Made by a program: the position numbers and the translations under genes. This document shows positions 23,710-31,365 of a DNA stretch of 33,100 bases, one piece after another (position 1 is the first letter of the stretch; every line of letters begins with the position of its first letter). The notes below the pieces were generated by a model. It was not told the origin of the DNA. It made no database searches and was given only the letters and a program-made list of their open reading frames with translations. Source of the DNA: Acidobacteriota bacterium (GTDB lineage: Bacteria > Acidobacteriota > Terriglobia > UBA7540); contig CADDZE010000041.1 of assembly GCA_902812465.1 (NCBI GenBank), positions 1 through 33,100 of the forward strand, in the 5' to 3' direction.

Positions 23710-25890
23710 ATGAATTCTTCATTGAGTCCACAGGTAAAGGACGTCACACAGCAGATTCCTGGCGACACCCGCACTCTTGCGGCTGCCCTGTCGCGTCTGG
23801 ACGCACTATTGCGAGCGGCCGTTAGCCTGGTGAAGGCCGCCGGTGAACCCGTGGTTGCCGCTGATTTCTATCGTGGCTTAGAAATCAGACCGGAGGATGC
23901 GGAACGCGCGTTAGCCGCCGAGCCTTCGCAACCCTTCTTTAAGCAAATCCACACAGCACCGGGACGCCGCCCGCTGGCTTATGACGTACCTGTCTTTGAG
24001 TGGCTGGCGCGGACCTTTAGCCTGGCCGGTTTTGACCTTGATGTGACGCTGCTCGCCTTGGCACCGGAGATCGACCTTCGTTACGAGCGCCTTTACGCCT
24101 ACCTGCAAGATGACGTCACCCGGAAGCACCCCACAGTGGATTTGGCCTTAAACCTCTTTGCTAGTGATGCCGGGGAAAAACTGGCATTGAGGTCACGCTT
24201 TGCTCCCGACGCCCCTTTGCAAAAGCATGCCCTGGTGCGAATCTTCTGTGAACCCGGCATGGCAGAGCCCCCGCTACTGGCGCGCTATATCAAGCTGGAT
24301 GAACAAATCACGCGCCTGGTGCTTGGCCAGAACCACTTGGATCCCCGCCTGGCCGGCTTTGGTTGCCGCAAACTTCCAGCACCACCGCCAGCCTTGTCTG
24401 ATTTCTGCCCTCTCATAGAGGAGAGGCTGGCAGCGCTTGCAACACGGTCGGTAAACGACGGATGCTCCGTACGCCTATATTTCGAGGGGTCCGGAAGGTT
24501 TGAGAAACTTCGAGCCGCCGACGCCGTGGCTCGGGCCATCGATGCCCAGGTACTCGCCTTGAACTTGCAGAGCGCAACCGAGACGGGGCGCGATCTTTCA
24601 ACTTTGTTGCGGGTTGCCTTTCGTGAAGCGTGGCTTGGCAAGGCTGTCCTGTTTCTCGACGACGCGGACACAGTGCGGCCCGAAGTGCGGCCTGCTTGCT
24701 GGCAGGTCCTACTGGAGCTACTGCAAATTCAGCCCGGGGTGGTTATCCTCTCGGGCACTCAGCCCTGGCGCCCTTGTGGGCGTCCGCTAGGCGTGCTTCC
24801 TGTGCACTTCGGCCCCCTTGACCGCGTCGCAGCCCGGCGTGCCTGGGAAGCACACCTGAAAGATTCTGATTTAGTGATTGGGGCTCCAGAAATCGACGTG
24901 CTAGCCGACCGCTTTCGCCTGGCTTCCGATCAGATTGCCGACGCCGTGGCATGCGCTCAAAGCGGTGCTAAGTTTGCTGCTCGATCGGCTGCCAATCAGG
25001 CGGAAATCGGGTTCGAGGAACTATGTGCGGCAGCCCGCGCCCAAAACGGGCACGCACTCGAACACCTCGCGCGCAAAGTCAAGCCCGGCTACACCTGGGA
25101 TGACCTCGTTCTGCCGGACGAGCAACTCGAGCAGATCCGTGAAGTATGCGAACAGGCAAAGCATCGATACCGCGTTTTCGACGAATGGGGCTTCGATCGC
25201 AAGCTCTCGCTGGGCAAAGGTCTGAATGTCCTTTTTTCGGGTCCGCCCGGCACAGGCAAGACGATGGCCGCGGAGGTCATCGCGAGCGAGCTGAAGCTGG
25301 ACTTGTACAAGATCGACCTTTCGCAGGTGGTGAGCAAATACATCGGCGAAACCGAAAAAAATCTGGATCGGATTTTTTCCGCCGCCCAGAACTCCAATGC
25401 CATTCTGTTTTTCGACGAGGCTGACGCGCTTTTCGGCAAGCGATCGGAAGTGAAGGATTCGCACGACCGCTACGCCAACATCGAGATCGGTTACCTCCTG
25501 CAGAAGATGGAGGAGTACGAGGGCATCGCCATCCTCTCCACCAATGTCAAGCACCACATTGACGAGGCGTTTCTGCGTCGCATGCAGGCCCTTGTTGAGT
25601 TTCCCTTTCCTGAGGAAACAGAGCGCCGGCGCGTGTGGCAGCTTGCCTTTCCGAACAAAGCGCCGGTCGGGCCTGATGTGGACTTCGCAGCCCTGGCGCG
25701 CGCCGTCCGCCTGGCCGGGGGCAATATCAAAAACATCGCCCGCCTGGCTGCGTTTCTGGCAGCTGCCGACGGCGGTGTGATTTCTATGCCGCATCTCATC
25801 AAGGCGTCACGCCGCGAATATCAAAAGCTCGGCCGAATGTGGAACGAAAACGAATGGAGGTTGGACCGCACAGGCACTCCTTTAGAGTAA
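23710..25890 (+). CDS. AAA+ ATPase of contractile injection system (Afp15/Pvc15-like)
   Basis: A 726-residue protein with two AAA+ modules, the ATPase found in extracellular contractile injection loci and thought to act in assembly or disassembly. The C-terminal module is canonical: Walker A GPPGTGKT (511-518), Walker B AILFFDEADALF (D569, E570), a sensor in AILSTNVKHHIDEAFLRRM, and a lid domain. The central module (about 250-400) keeps AVLFLDDAD, but its P-loop is degenerate (EGSGRFEKL at 259-267, Lys kept, the following Gly/Thr lost), so it probably does not hydrolyse ATP. The N-terminal 200 residues are helical. The start is the ATG at 23710, 4 bp after the winged-helix gene. In Afp/PVC the ATPase gene comes late, whereas here it opens the operon. 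Confidence 0.9.
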   Translation: MNSSLSPQVKDVTQQIPGDTRTLAAALSRLDALLRAAVSLVKAAGEPVVAADFYRGLEIRPEDAERALAAEPSQPFFKQIHTAPGRRPLAYDVPVFEWLARTFSLAGFDLDVTLLALAPEIDLRYERLYAYLQDDVTRKHPTVDLALNLFASDAGEKLALRSRFAPDAPLQKHALVRIFCEPGMAEPPLLARYIKLDEQITRLVLGQNHLDPRLAGFGCRKLPAPPPALSDFCPLIEERLAALATRSVNDGCSVRLYFEGSGRFEKLRAADAVARAIDAQVLALNLQSATETGRDLSTLLRVAFREAWLGKAVLFLDDADTVRPEVRPACWQVLLELLQIQPGVVILSGTQPWRPCGRPLGVLPVHFGPLDRVAARRAWEAHLKDSDLVIGAPEIDVLADRFRLASDQIADAVACAQSGAKFAARSAANQAEIGFEELCAAARAQNGHALEHLARKVKPGYTWDDLVLPDEQLEQIREVCEQAKHRYRVFDEWGFDRKLSLGKGLNVLFSGPPGTGKTMAAEVIASELKLDLYKIDLSQVVSKYIGETEKNLDRIFSAAQNSNAILFFDEADALFGKRSEVKDSHDRYANIEIGYLLQKMEEYEGIAILSTNVKHHIDEAFLRRMQALVEFPFPEETERRRVWQLAFPNKAPVGPDVDFAALARAVRLAGGNIKNIARLAAFLAAADGGVISMPHLIKASRREYQKLGRMWNENEWRLDRTGTPLE

Positions 25891-25916
25891 GGGTTTCACG
25901 GTAGGCGGCCTGCGAA

Positions 25917-26750
25917 GTGATGATCCAGGACCTCAGCCAGACGCTACGTGCCATGCTGACTCAGCCCGGGCTGCCCTCGCCGCTCTCGGGCGCGCAGATT
26001 ATTTTCGACCGGCCGAGCGAGCCGTTCACCCCGTCCCAAACCACGGTGGATCTCTTTCTCTACGATTTGCGCGAAAATCTGGAACTGCGCACCAACGAGC
26101 TCATCGTTGAAAAGAGCCACACGCAGTCCGTTACCCACAAACCGCCCATTCGCCTGGCCTGCTCCTACCTCGTGACGGCCTGGCCAGTAAGTGGCGTGGA
26201 TCTGGCCCTGCAAGAGCAGCTGCTGCTCAGTCAAGTACTCCAGACACTGGCTCATTATCCGACGATACCGGCAAGTTTTCTGCAGGGTACGATGACCGGT
26301 CAGGTGCCGCCACTGCCCCTGGTGGCGCTCCACCCCGACGCCCTGAAGAACCTCTCCGAATTCTGGACCTCTCTAGGCAACAAGCTGCGCCCCTCGCTCA
26401 CCATCACCGTCACCATCAGCATGCCGGTGTTTGACGACGTCGTCGAGTTCTTGGTGACGACGCGCACGACCGGCACAACGCCTGCCACGGGGCCGCAGCA
26501 GGAAACGTGGCTCCAGATTGGCGGGCGAGTCTTCGATCAGCTGGGAAACGGCGTGGCGGGAGCGCTGGTGGACGTCCTCGACGCCGGCCTGCGCACCCAG
26601 ACGGATTCCGGTGGCCGCTTCACTCTTGTTCGCATCCTTGCCGGTTCGCACACCCTGCGCGTGGTGGCGTCCGGTTTTCAGCCGCAGACCCGCACGCTCA
26701 CCGTGCCCGGGCGTCCGGAAGATTATCAAATTACTCTAACGCCACTTTAA
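25917..26750 (+). CDS. DUF4255 (Pvc16-like) cap protein with carboxypeptidase-regulatory-like C-terminus
   Basis: A 277-residue protein whose first about 190 residues match the DUF4255/Pvc16 family: FDRPSEPFTPSQTTVDLFLYDLRENLELR, then LACSYLVTAWP and LVALHPDALKNLSEFW. Members are believed to cap the tail and stop tube growth. After a Thr-rich linker (TTRTTGTTPATG) comes a small beta-sandwich, GGRVFDQLGNGVAGALVDV... ending in DYQITLTPL, of the carboxypeptidase-regulatory type. That domain is common in secreted and surface proteins and is absent from the basic cap. It starts with GTG-ATG at 25917/25920, 26 bp after the ATPase gene, and is followed by the sheath gene. Confidence 0.88.
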   Translation: MMIQDLSQTLRAMLTQPGLPSPLSGAQIIFDRPSEPFTPSQTTVDLFLYDLRENLELRTNELIVEKSHTQSVTHKPPIRLACSYLVTAWPVSGVDLALQEQLLLSQVLQTLAHYPTIPASFLQGTMTGQVPPLPLVALHPDALKNLSEFWTSLGNKLRPSLTITVTISMPVFDDVVEFLVTTRTTGTTPATGPQQETWLQIGGRVFDQLGNGVAGALVDVLDAGLRTQTDSGGRFTLVRILAGSHTLRVVASGFQPQTRTLTVPGRPEDYQITLTPL

Positions 26751-26778
26751 GCGCGGCGCTTCGCGAAGGAGGACTCGG

Positions 26779-28722
26779 ATGACATTCGTCGCTACCAACA
26801 AGGCTCCCGGAGTTTATATCGATGAAATTCAGGTGCCAGGCCCGATCGCCGGCGTCGGTACCAGCACGGCGGCTTTTGTCGGGCCGGCCCAGAGGGGTCC
26901 GCTCCTGAAGCCGGCGTTTCTGACCAATTTCCAGGAATTCCAGAGCGCTTTTGGCGGTTACATCGAAGACCCACAGCGCGTCTACGCCACGCATGCCGTC
27001 AAGGGATTCTTCGACGAGGGCGGCAGCACCTGCTACTTCGTTCGGGTAGGCACGGGCGCGCAGGCTTCGCTCACGCTCAACGACCGGGCCACGACCCCGC
27101 GCCCCGTTTTGGTGGTCACCGCGCTTCAGGAAGGCACGGGCGGCAACAGCATCACTGTGCAGGTGGATGACGCGAGCATCGCTTCCACCAAGGCCACGCG
27201 GCAGCAGGTGAATCTAACCAGCGCCTCTGGCACGCAGGCCACCGTGGGGAGCCCCGCTGATGCTGCCAAGTTCAATCCTGGGGATTGGGTGTTGCTGGAG
27301 CAAGGTGCCAACACCGACCGTGCCACGGTCTCGAGCATCAGTGGGGCGAACCTCAATTTCACGACGAGCCTGAGCCACACCTACAACGGAGGGGATATCC
27401 GCATTGCCGACCTTATGCCTGGTCAACGCCGTATCCGGCTTGACGCCGTCACGGGCATCGAGCCTGGGACGTACCTAAGCATTACACAGGGCGGCACAAC
27501 GGAGACCGGAGTAGTGAAAGCTGTCGACAGCGTGAATACCAGCGTCACACTGACGGCGGGATTGGCCAACCTCTACACTATGAAAAACGCCGATCCGGCG
27601 GTGAACATTAAGACGCTGGAATTCAAGCTCACCATCGCCGGTCCAACCACCGGGACCGAGGTGTTTGATAATCTCTCGCTAGACCCACGCCACAGCCGCT
27701 ACTTCAGCAACATTGTGAGTTCCGGCGCGGTGAGTGTCGAACTGGCAGACCCGCCCACGCCCAGCCCCCCGGCCAAAAATCTGCCGGCTGTCCAGGGCGC
27801 TACGGCGCTGAGCGGCGGCACAACCGATAACATCGCGAACCTTCAGACCACGGATTATCACAAGGGCATCGATGCGCTGCTGAAAGTGGACGACGTCAAC
27901 ATTCTTTGCGTACCTGACGCCGTGGGCGGCAGTTTTAACGCCGCGGCCACGCAAGACATCCAGTCCTACATGGTGGCGCACTGCGAGAAGGCGGCGAACC
28001 GTTTCGCGGTGCTCGATCCGCGCCAGGGTTCGAAGCCGGCAAACGGCATCGTGACTCAGCGAAATAATCTGACTTCCGATCGCGGCTTTGCAGCACTTTA
28101 CTACCCGTGGATTTACATCTCCAACCCCTTGGGCTCGGGCCGCATTCTCGTTCCGCCTTCGGGACACGTCGCGGGCATTTACGCCAATAATGACAGTACG
28201 CGCGGCGTCTTCAAGGCTCCGGCCAATGAACCACTTACCTCTGCTTTGGATCTTGAGGAAGTGCTGACGGACAACGAAAACGGCCCCCTCAACGAGAGAG
28301 GCATCGATGTGATTCGCTCCTTTCCAGGCCAGGGCATTCGCGTCTGGGGCACCCGCACCATTGCTCCTTCCGATGTGACGCAGTGGCGCTACATCAATGT
28401 GCGACGGCTGACGAGCTTCATTGAGAAGTCGCTGCAAGAAGGCACACGCTTTGCCGTCTTTGAACCGAACAATCTGACTCTTTGGCAGACCATCAAGCGG
28501 CTGGTGACTGATTTCCTGACCCGGATCTGGGCCGAGGGAGGTCTCTTCGGGGCATCGCCGGACAAGGCGTTCAGCGTCCGCGTAGATGAGACCTTGAATC
28601 CGCCCGAGATTCGCGCCCTCGGCCAGCTCGTCATCGAAGTAACGATCTATCCCACTACGCCCGCGGAGTTCGTCGTCTTCCGCATCATTCAGGAACCCGG
28701 CGGACCCAGCGTCCAGGAATGA
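26779..28722 (+). CDS. Contractile tail sheath protein
   Basis: A 647-residue sheath protein of the phage-tail / eCIS family (Afp2-4 and Pvc2-4 relatives). It assembles around the inner tube and contracts to drive it out. The N-terminus (APGVYIDEIQVPGPIAGVGTS, then AAFVGPAQRGP) and the C-terminal domain (INVRRLTSFIEKSLQ, RFAVFEPNN, then FSVRVDETLNPPEI) are diagnostic. The middle, about residues 110-350, holds a large insertion rich in Thr, Ser and Ala that makes it longer than short sheaths such as those of Afp. AAGGAGG lies 6 bases before the ATG. Only one sheath gene is seen, whereas Afp and PVC have three; others could lie downstream. Confidence 0.95.
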   Translation: MTFVATNKAPGVYIDEIQVPGPIAGVGTSTAAFVGPAQRGPLLKPAFLTNFQEFQSAFGGYIEDPQRVYATHAVKGFFDEGGSTCYFVRVGTGAQASLTLNDRATTPRPVLVVTALQEGTGGNSITVQVDDASIASTKATRQQVNLTSASGTQATVGSPADAAKFNPGDWVLLEQGANTDRATVSSISGANLNFTTSLSHTYNGGDIRIADLMPGQRRIRLDAVTGIEPGTYLSITQGGTTETGVVKAVDSVNTSVTLTAGLANLYTMKNADPAVNIKTLEFKLTIAGPTTGTEVFDNLSLDPRHSRYFSNIVSSGAVSVELADPPTPSPPAKNLPAVQGATALSGGTTDNIANLQTTDYHKGIDALLKVDDVNILCVPDAVGGSFNAAATQDIQSYMVAHCEKAANRFAVLDPRQGSKPANGIVTQRNNLTSDRGFAALYYPWIYISNPLGSGRILVPPSGHVAGIYANNDSTRGVFKAPANEPLTSALDLEEVLTDNENGPLNERGIDVIRSFPGQGIRVWGTRTIAPSDVTQWRYINVRRLTSFIEKSLQEGTRFAVFEPNNLTLWQTIKRLVTDFLTRIWAEGGLFGASPDKAFSVRVDETLNPPEIRALGQLVIEVTIYPTTPAEFVVFRIIQEPGGPSVQE

Positions 28723-28744
28723 GTGAGTTGAAGGAGGAATGGCA

Positions 28745-29179
28745 ATGGCTAACGGACAGCGCGTCGATCCCTACAAGGGGTTTCGATTCCGCGTCGAGAT
28801 TGACGGTGTACAGCAGGCAGGATTCTCCGAGTGCAGTGGCCTTGGGTCGCATGTTGAGGTCATCGAATATCGTGAGGGCGGAGAGCTAGCCACCGTCCGC
28901 AAGCTGCCAGGGAAGGCTAGCTACCCTGACATCTCGCTCAAGTGGGGGTCCACGGATTCAAACGAACTCTATGACTGGCACATGGCGGCCGTAAAGGGCG
29001 AGATCCAGCGCAAGAACGGCTCCGTCGTGCTGCTCGATGATACCGGCACGGAGAAGGTGCGCTGGAACTTTTTCAACGGCTGGCCCAGCAAGTGGGATGG
29101 TCCGAGCTTCAATGCCAAGGGCAACGACGTTGCCATCGAGACACTCACCATCAGTTGCGAGCGTGTGGAAAGAGCGTGA
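28745..29179 (+). CDS. Inner tube protein (gp19 / Pvc1-like)
   Basis: A 144-residue tube protein of the phage T4 gp19 family. Hexamers of it form the channel inside the sheath. Family signatures are DPYKGFRFRVEIDG, GFSECSGLGSHVEVIEYREGG and KLPGKASYPDISLKWG. Two ATGs occur at 28739 and 28745. The second is chosen because AAGGAGG ends at 28737, which is 1 base from the first ATG but 7 from the second. The gene lies 22 bp after the sheath gene, as in most contractile tails. Confidence 0.95.
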   Translation: MANGQRVDPYKGFRFRVEIDGVQQAGFSECSGLGSHVEVIEYREGGELATVRKLPGKASYPDISLKWGSTDSNELYDWHMAAVKGEIQRKNGSVVLLDDTGTEKVRWNFFNGWPSKWDGPSFNAKGNDVAIETLTISCERVERA

Positions 29180-29196
29180 AATCGAGGAGAGCAGTC

Positions 29197-29574
29197 ATGT
29201 TTCAGACGGAGTACGAATTTACGCTGCCGCTCGGCTATGTGGACGGAGAGGGCGGCCTGCATCGGGAAGGCACTATGCGCTTGGCCACCGCCGCAGATGA
29301 AATACTTCCGCTGCGCGACCCGCGCGTGCAGGCCAACCAGGCGTACCTCATCGTGATTCTGCTGGCGCGCGTCGTCACCAGGTTGGGCACAGTGGCACAG
29401 GTGAATCCCAAGGTAATCGAAGGCCTGTACGCCGCCGACCTCGCTTACCTGCAGGAGTTTTACAACCGCATCAACCGCGATGGCAAGACCAGCATCCAGG
29501 CGGTGTGCCCGAAATGCGAAAACGCCTTTCTCGTGGAGCTCAATGACACGGGGGGGTCCTCGGCTACCCCTTGA
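29197..29574 (+). CDS. Phage-tail assembly-type protein
   Basis: A 125-residue protein starting FQTEYEFTLPLGYVDGEGGLHREGTMRLATAADE, which resembles the small tail-assembly proteins found after the tube gene in eCIS loci. The middle is helical. Near the end is a single CPKCENAF zinc-knuckle half. It probably acts as a chaperone or adaptor during assembly rather than as a structural part; that is inference from position. AGGAGAG precedes the ATG at 29197. A G7 run at 29550-29556 near its 3' end leads, by a -1 shift, straight into the open frame of the DUF6760-like gene. A longer fusion form of about 176 residues is therefore possible. Confidence 0.85.
   Translation: MFQTEYEFTLPLGYVDGEGGLHREGTMRLATAADEILPLRDPRVQANQAYLIVILLARVVTRLGTVAQVNPKVIEGLYAADLAYLQEFYNRINRDGKTSIQAVCPKCENAFLVELNDTGGSSATP
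29550..29556 (+). promoter_or_regulatory. G7 slippery run, candidate -1 frameshift site
   Basis: In the zero frame this reads ACG GGG GGG TCC. Slipping back one base leaves both codons GGG and continues GTC CTC GGC TAC CCC into the downstream frame, which has no ATG, GTG or TTG between its last stop (29544-29546) and 29571. The layout matches the G/GT tail-assembly frameshift of tailed phages. Confidence 0.5.
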
Positions 29575-29726
29575 ATGCGCTGTACCGAGAGGTAGCCTTT
29601 GTGGCCTATCACTTCCACTGGTCCCCAGACGCGGTGATGAACCTCGAGCACTTCGACCGCCGGCGCTGGGTGGAAGAGATTTCCGCCATCAATCAGCGCA
29701 TGAACGAGATCGAGACCGAACGGTAA
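29571..29726 (+). CDS. DUF6760-like small injection-system protein
   Basis: A 51-codon frame (LNALYREVAFVAYHFHWSP, then LEHFDRRRWVEEISAINQR) that resembles the short DUF6760 proteins found between tail-assembly and baseplate genes in eCIS loci. It forms amphipathic helices with no membrane segment. It is short and lacks an ordinary start. The TTG at 29571 overlaps the upstream TGA as TTGA, giving a possible coupled start. Alternatively, protein with the extra upstream residues GGVLGYP is made only by -1 frameshift at the G7 run. The conserved GYPL just before the TTG hints that the real N-terminus lies upstream, favouring the frameshift. Its role is unknown. Confidence 0.75.
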   Translation: MNALYREVAFVAYHFHWSPDAVMNLEHFDRRRWVEEISAINQRMNEIETER

Positions 29727-29784
29727 TAGCGCAGAACGACAAAGCGACGACGGCCTCGAGCATTGACCGAAGACTCTGAAGGCT

Positions 29785-30579
29785 ATGAAGCGGGTTATTC
29801 GAGACGATAACCGGGCTGAGCGCCGGCCGACGCCGGCCGACCGCTGGCTTCGGCGAGCGGCGGAACGGCGGCTGCGATGGCTGCGGGGCACGCTTGCTCG
29901 TGGCCTTCCACGACTGGAGTTCTTGCGAAGGCCAGTCACGAGCTACTCGGTCCATCACCGATGGGAGAGGTTTGTGTTCCAGTTTTATCCGCGAATCCAC
30001 CTGGCCATTCAGCCTTGGTTGCGTGAGGCATTGAGACCCAGTCAATCTCCCGAGGCAATCCGCCGGATATACACTACAGTGGTTCCTAAACATACCCTGG
30101 CAAAAGCATCCACGCCGAAAAGCGCGGGAATCTGCAAGTTCGGGTCCTTGAATCCTCGAGGGATCCGCGAGCAAGCCCATCCTGTGAGCGCTTCTCTGGA
30201 CTTTGTCGGCCATGTGAGGGCGCTCGAACAGCAGCTGCGGCGGTACACAACGCGGCAGACGGGAATGGGTGAAAGCACGCTGGAAGTGGCTTTGCGTCGT
30301 TTGACGCATCAGATGCGGCGCGTGGAAGAGTACCTAACCGAGGCGCCCGAGATAGTGCTGCGCGGGCTCGCTCCCGCCGTGGTCGCGGTAGAACATCGCG
30401 TGCTCCCGGAACCTGAGCGATTTCCGCCGGCGGCGAAAGCGTGGGATACCTTCAACCAAGCGCCCCGGGCTCAGCCCGCGGCCGCCTCCGCGCTTGGCAT
30501 TGAGCAGTTGACGGATCAGGTGATCCGGCAAATCGATAGCCGCGTGATCGCCATGCGCGAGCGCATGGGCAGAACTTAA
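29785..30579 (+). CDS. Injection-system locus protein of unknown function
   Basis: A 264-residue protein that I cannot assign. The N-terminal 50 residues are very Arg-rich (WLRRAAERRLRWLRG). A middle stretch (RWERFVFQFYPRIHLAIQPWLREAL) is mixed. Residues about 140-200 are helical with coiled-coil character (HVRALEQQLRRYTTRQ, LEVALRRLTHQMRRVEEYL). The final 25 residues, EQLTDQVIRQIDSRVIAMRE plus RMGRT, look like a conserved tail helix of a structural tail part. It sits between the DUF6760-like gene and the LysM baseplate gene, so it is probably an assembly or baseplate accessory. It is 58 bp after the upstream gene and 126 bp before the next. Confidence 0.75.
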   Translation: MKRVIRDDNRAERRPTPADRWLRRAAERRLRWLRGTLARGLPRLEFLRRPVTSYSVHHRWERFVFQFYPRIHLAIQPWLREALRPSQSPEAIRRIYTTVVPKHTLAKASTPKSAGICKFGSLNPRGIREQAHPVSASLDFVGHVRALEQQLRRYTTRQTGMGESTLEVALRRLTHQMRRVEEYLTEAPEIVLRGLAPAVVAVEHRVLPEPERFPPAAKAWDTFNQAPRAQPAAASALGIEQLTDQVIRQIDSRVIAMRERMGRT

Positions 30580-30635
30580 TGGAGCAGCCCTCTGGCTCCG
30601 CCTGACTCTTTGGGGCGGGAGGTCGTCCCAGGCTC

Positions 30636-30660
30636 CCCGCCCTCCCGGCGGAGGGGCGGG
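30636..30660 (+). terminator. GC-rich hairpin between injection-system genes
   Basis: CCCGCCCTCC (30636-30645) pairs with GGAGGGGCGGG (30650-30660), with a single bulge and a 4-nt loop, in the 126-bp gap before the LysM gene. No T-run follows, so it is more likely an mRNA-stabilising or attenuating stem than an intrinsic terminator. Confidence 0.4.
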
Positions 30661-30705
30661 CCAAGCCGCGCAAGGGACGTCGGGTGGAGATTTTAGAGCA
30701 ATCCA

Positions 30706-31362
30706 ATGGCGTTAGCTAAGGCGCGGATTACGATCGAGCATACGGGCGAATTCTTCGACGTTTTGTTCAATCCTGAGGAATATACGCTCAACAAGGACAA
30801 CAATTTCGCCTCTCAGGCGATTCCTGGACTCAGCTCTCCGTTGTTGCAATTTGTGAACGGAAACTTGCGCACGCTGGAAATGGAGTTGTTCTTTGACACC
30901 TCGGAGCCGGCGCCCAGCGACGTGCGCGTTGAGACGCAGAAGATTGTGAAGCTCTTGGACATCGATTCCGACTTGCATGCACCGCCGGTGCTGCGCGTCT
31001 CCTGGGCGTCGCTCCAGTTTCGGTGTGTCCTGGCTCGGGTATCGCAGAAGTTCATTCGTTTCGTCGATGACGGGCGTCCGGTGCGCGCTCGGCTCACCGT
31101 CACATTCAATGAGTATGTCGACCCGGAGAGTGAATCGAAAGAAGTCAACCGCCAGACGGCGGACTTCAGCAAACTGCACGTCGTAACCCTCGGTGAGACG
31201 CTGAGCGGCATCGCGGGCGACTATTACGGCAACCCGCAAATGTGGAGGCCCATCGCCATCCTGAACGGCCTTGACGATCCGCGAGCCATCGAGACTGGGC
31301 AGACCTTGCGCGTGCCGTCGCTGCCCTTTGTCGATCCTGAAAGTGGCGAGGTGGTGAACTAG
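30706..31362 (+). CDS. LysM baseplate/tube-adaptor protein (Pvc7/Afp7-like)
   Basis: A 218-residue protein. Its N-terminal domain (ITIEHTGEFFDVLFNPEEYTL, then LFFDTSEPAPSDVRVETQKI) matches the CIS tube-adaptor family, and its C-terminus is a LysM domain (VVTLGETLSGIAGDYYGNPQMWRPIAILNGLDDPRAI, about residues 160-205). In Afp and PVC this protein links the tube to the spike hub in the baseplate. Here the LysM may bind within the baseplate or to peptidoglycan-like glycan. The start is the ATG at 30706, with only weak ribosome-site signals. It ends 3 bp before the hub gene. Confidence 0.92.
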   Translation: MALAKARITIEHTGEFFDVLFNPEEYTLNKDNNFASQAIPGLSSPLLQFVNGNLRTLEMELFFDTSEPAPSDVRVETQKIVKLLDIDSDLHAPPVLRVSWASLQFRCVLARVSQKFIRFVDDGRPVRARLTVTFNEYVDPESESKEVNRQTADFSKLHVVTLGETLSGIAGDYYGNPQMWRPIAILNGLDDPRAIETGQTLRVPSLPFVDPESGEVVN

Positions 31363-31365
31363 CTT

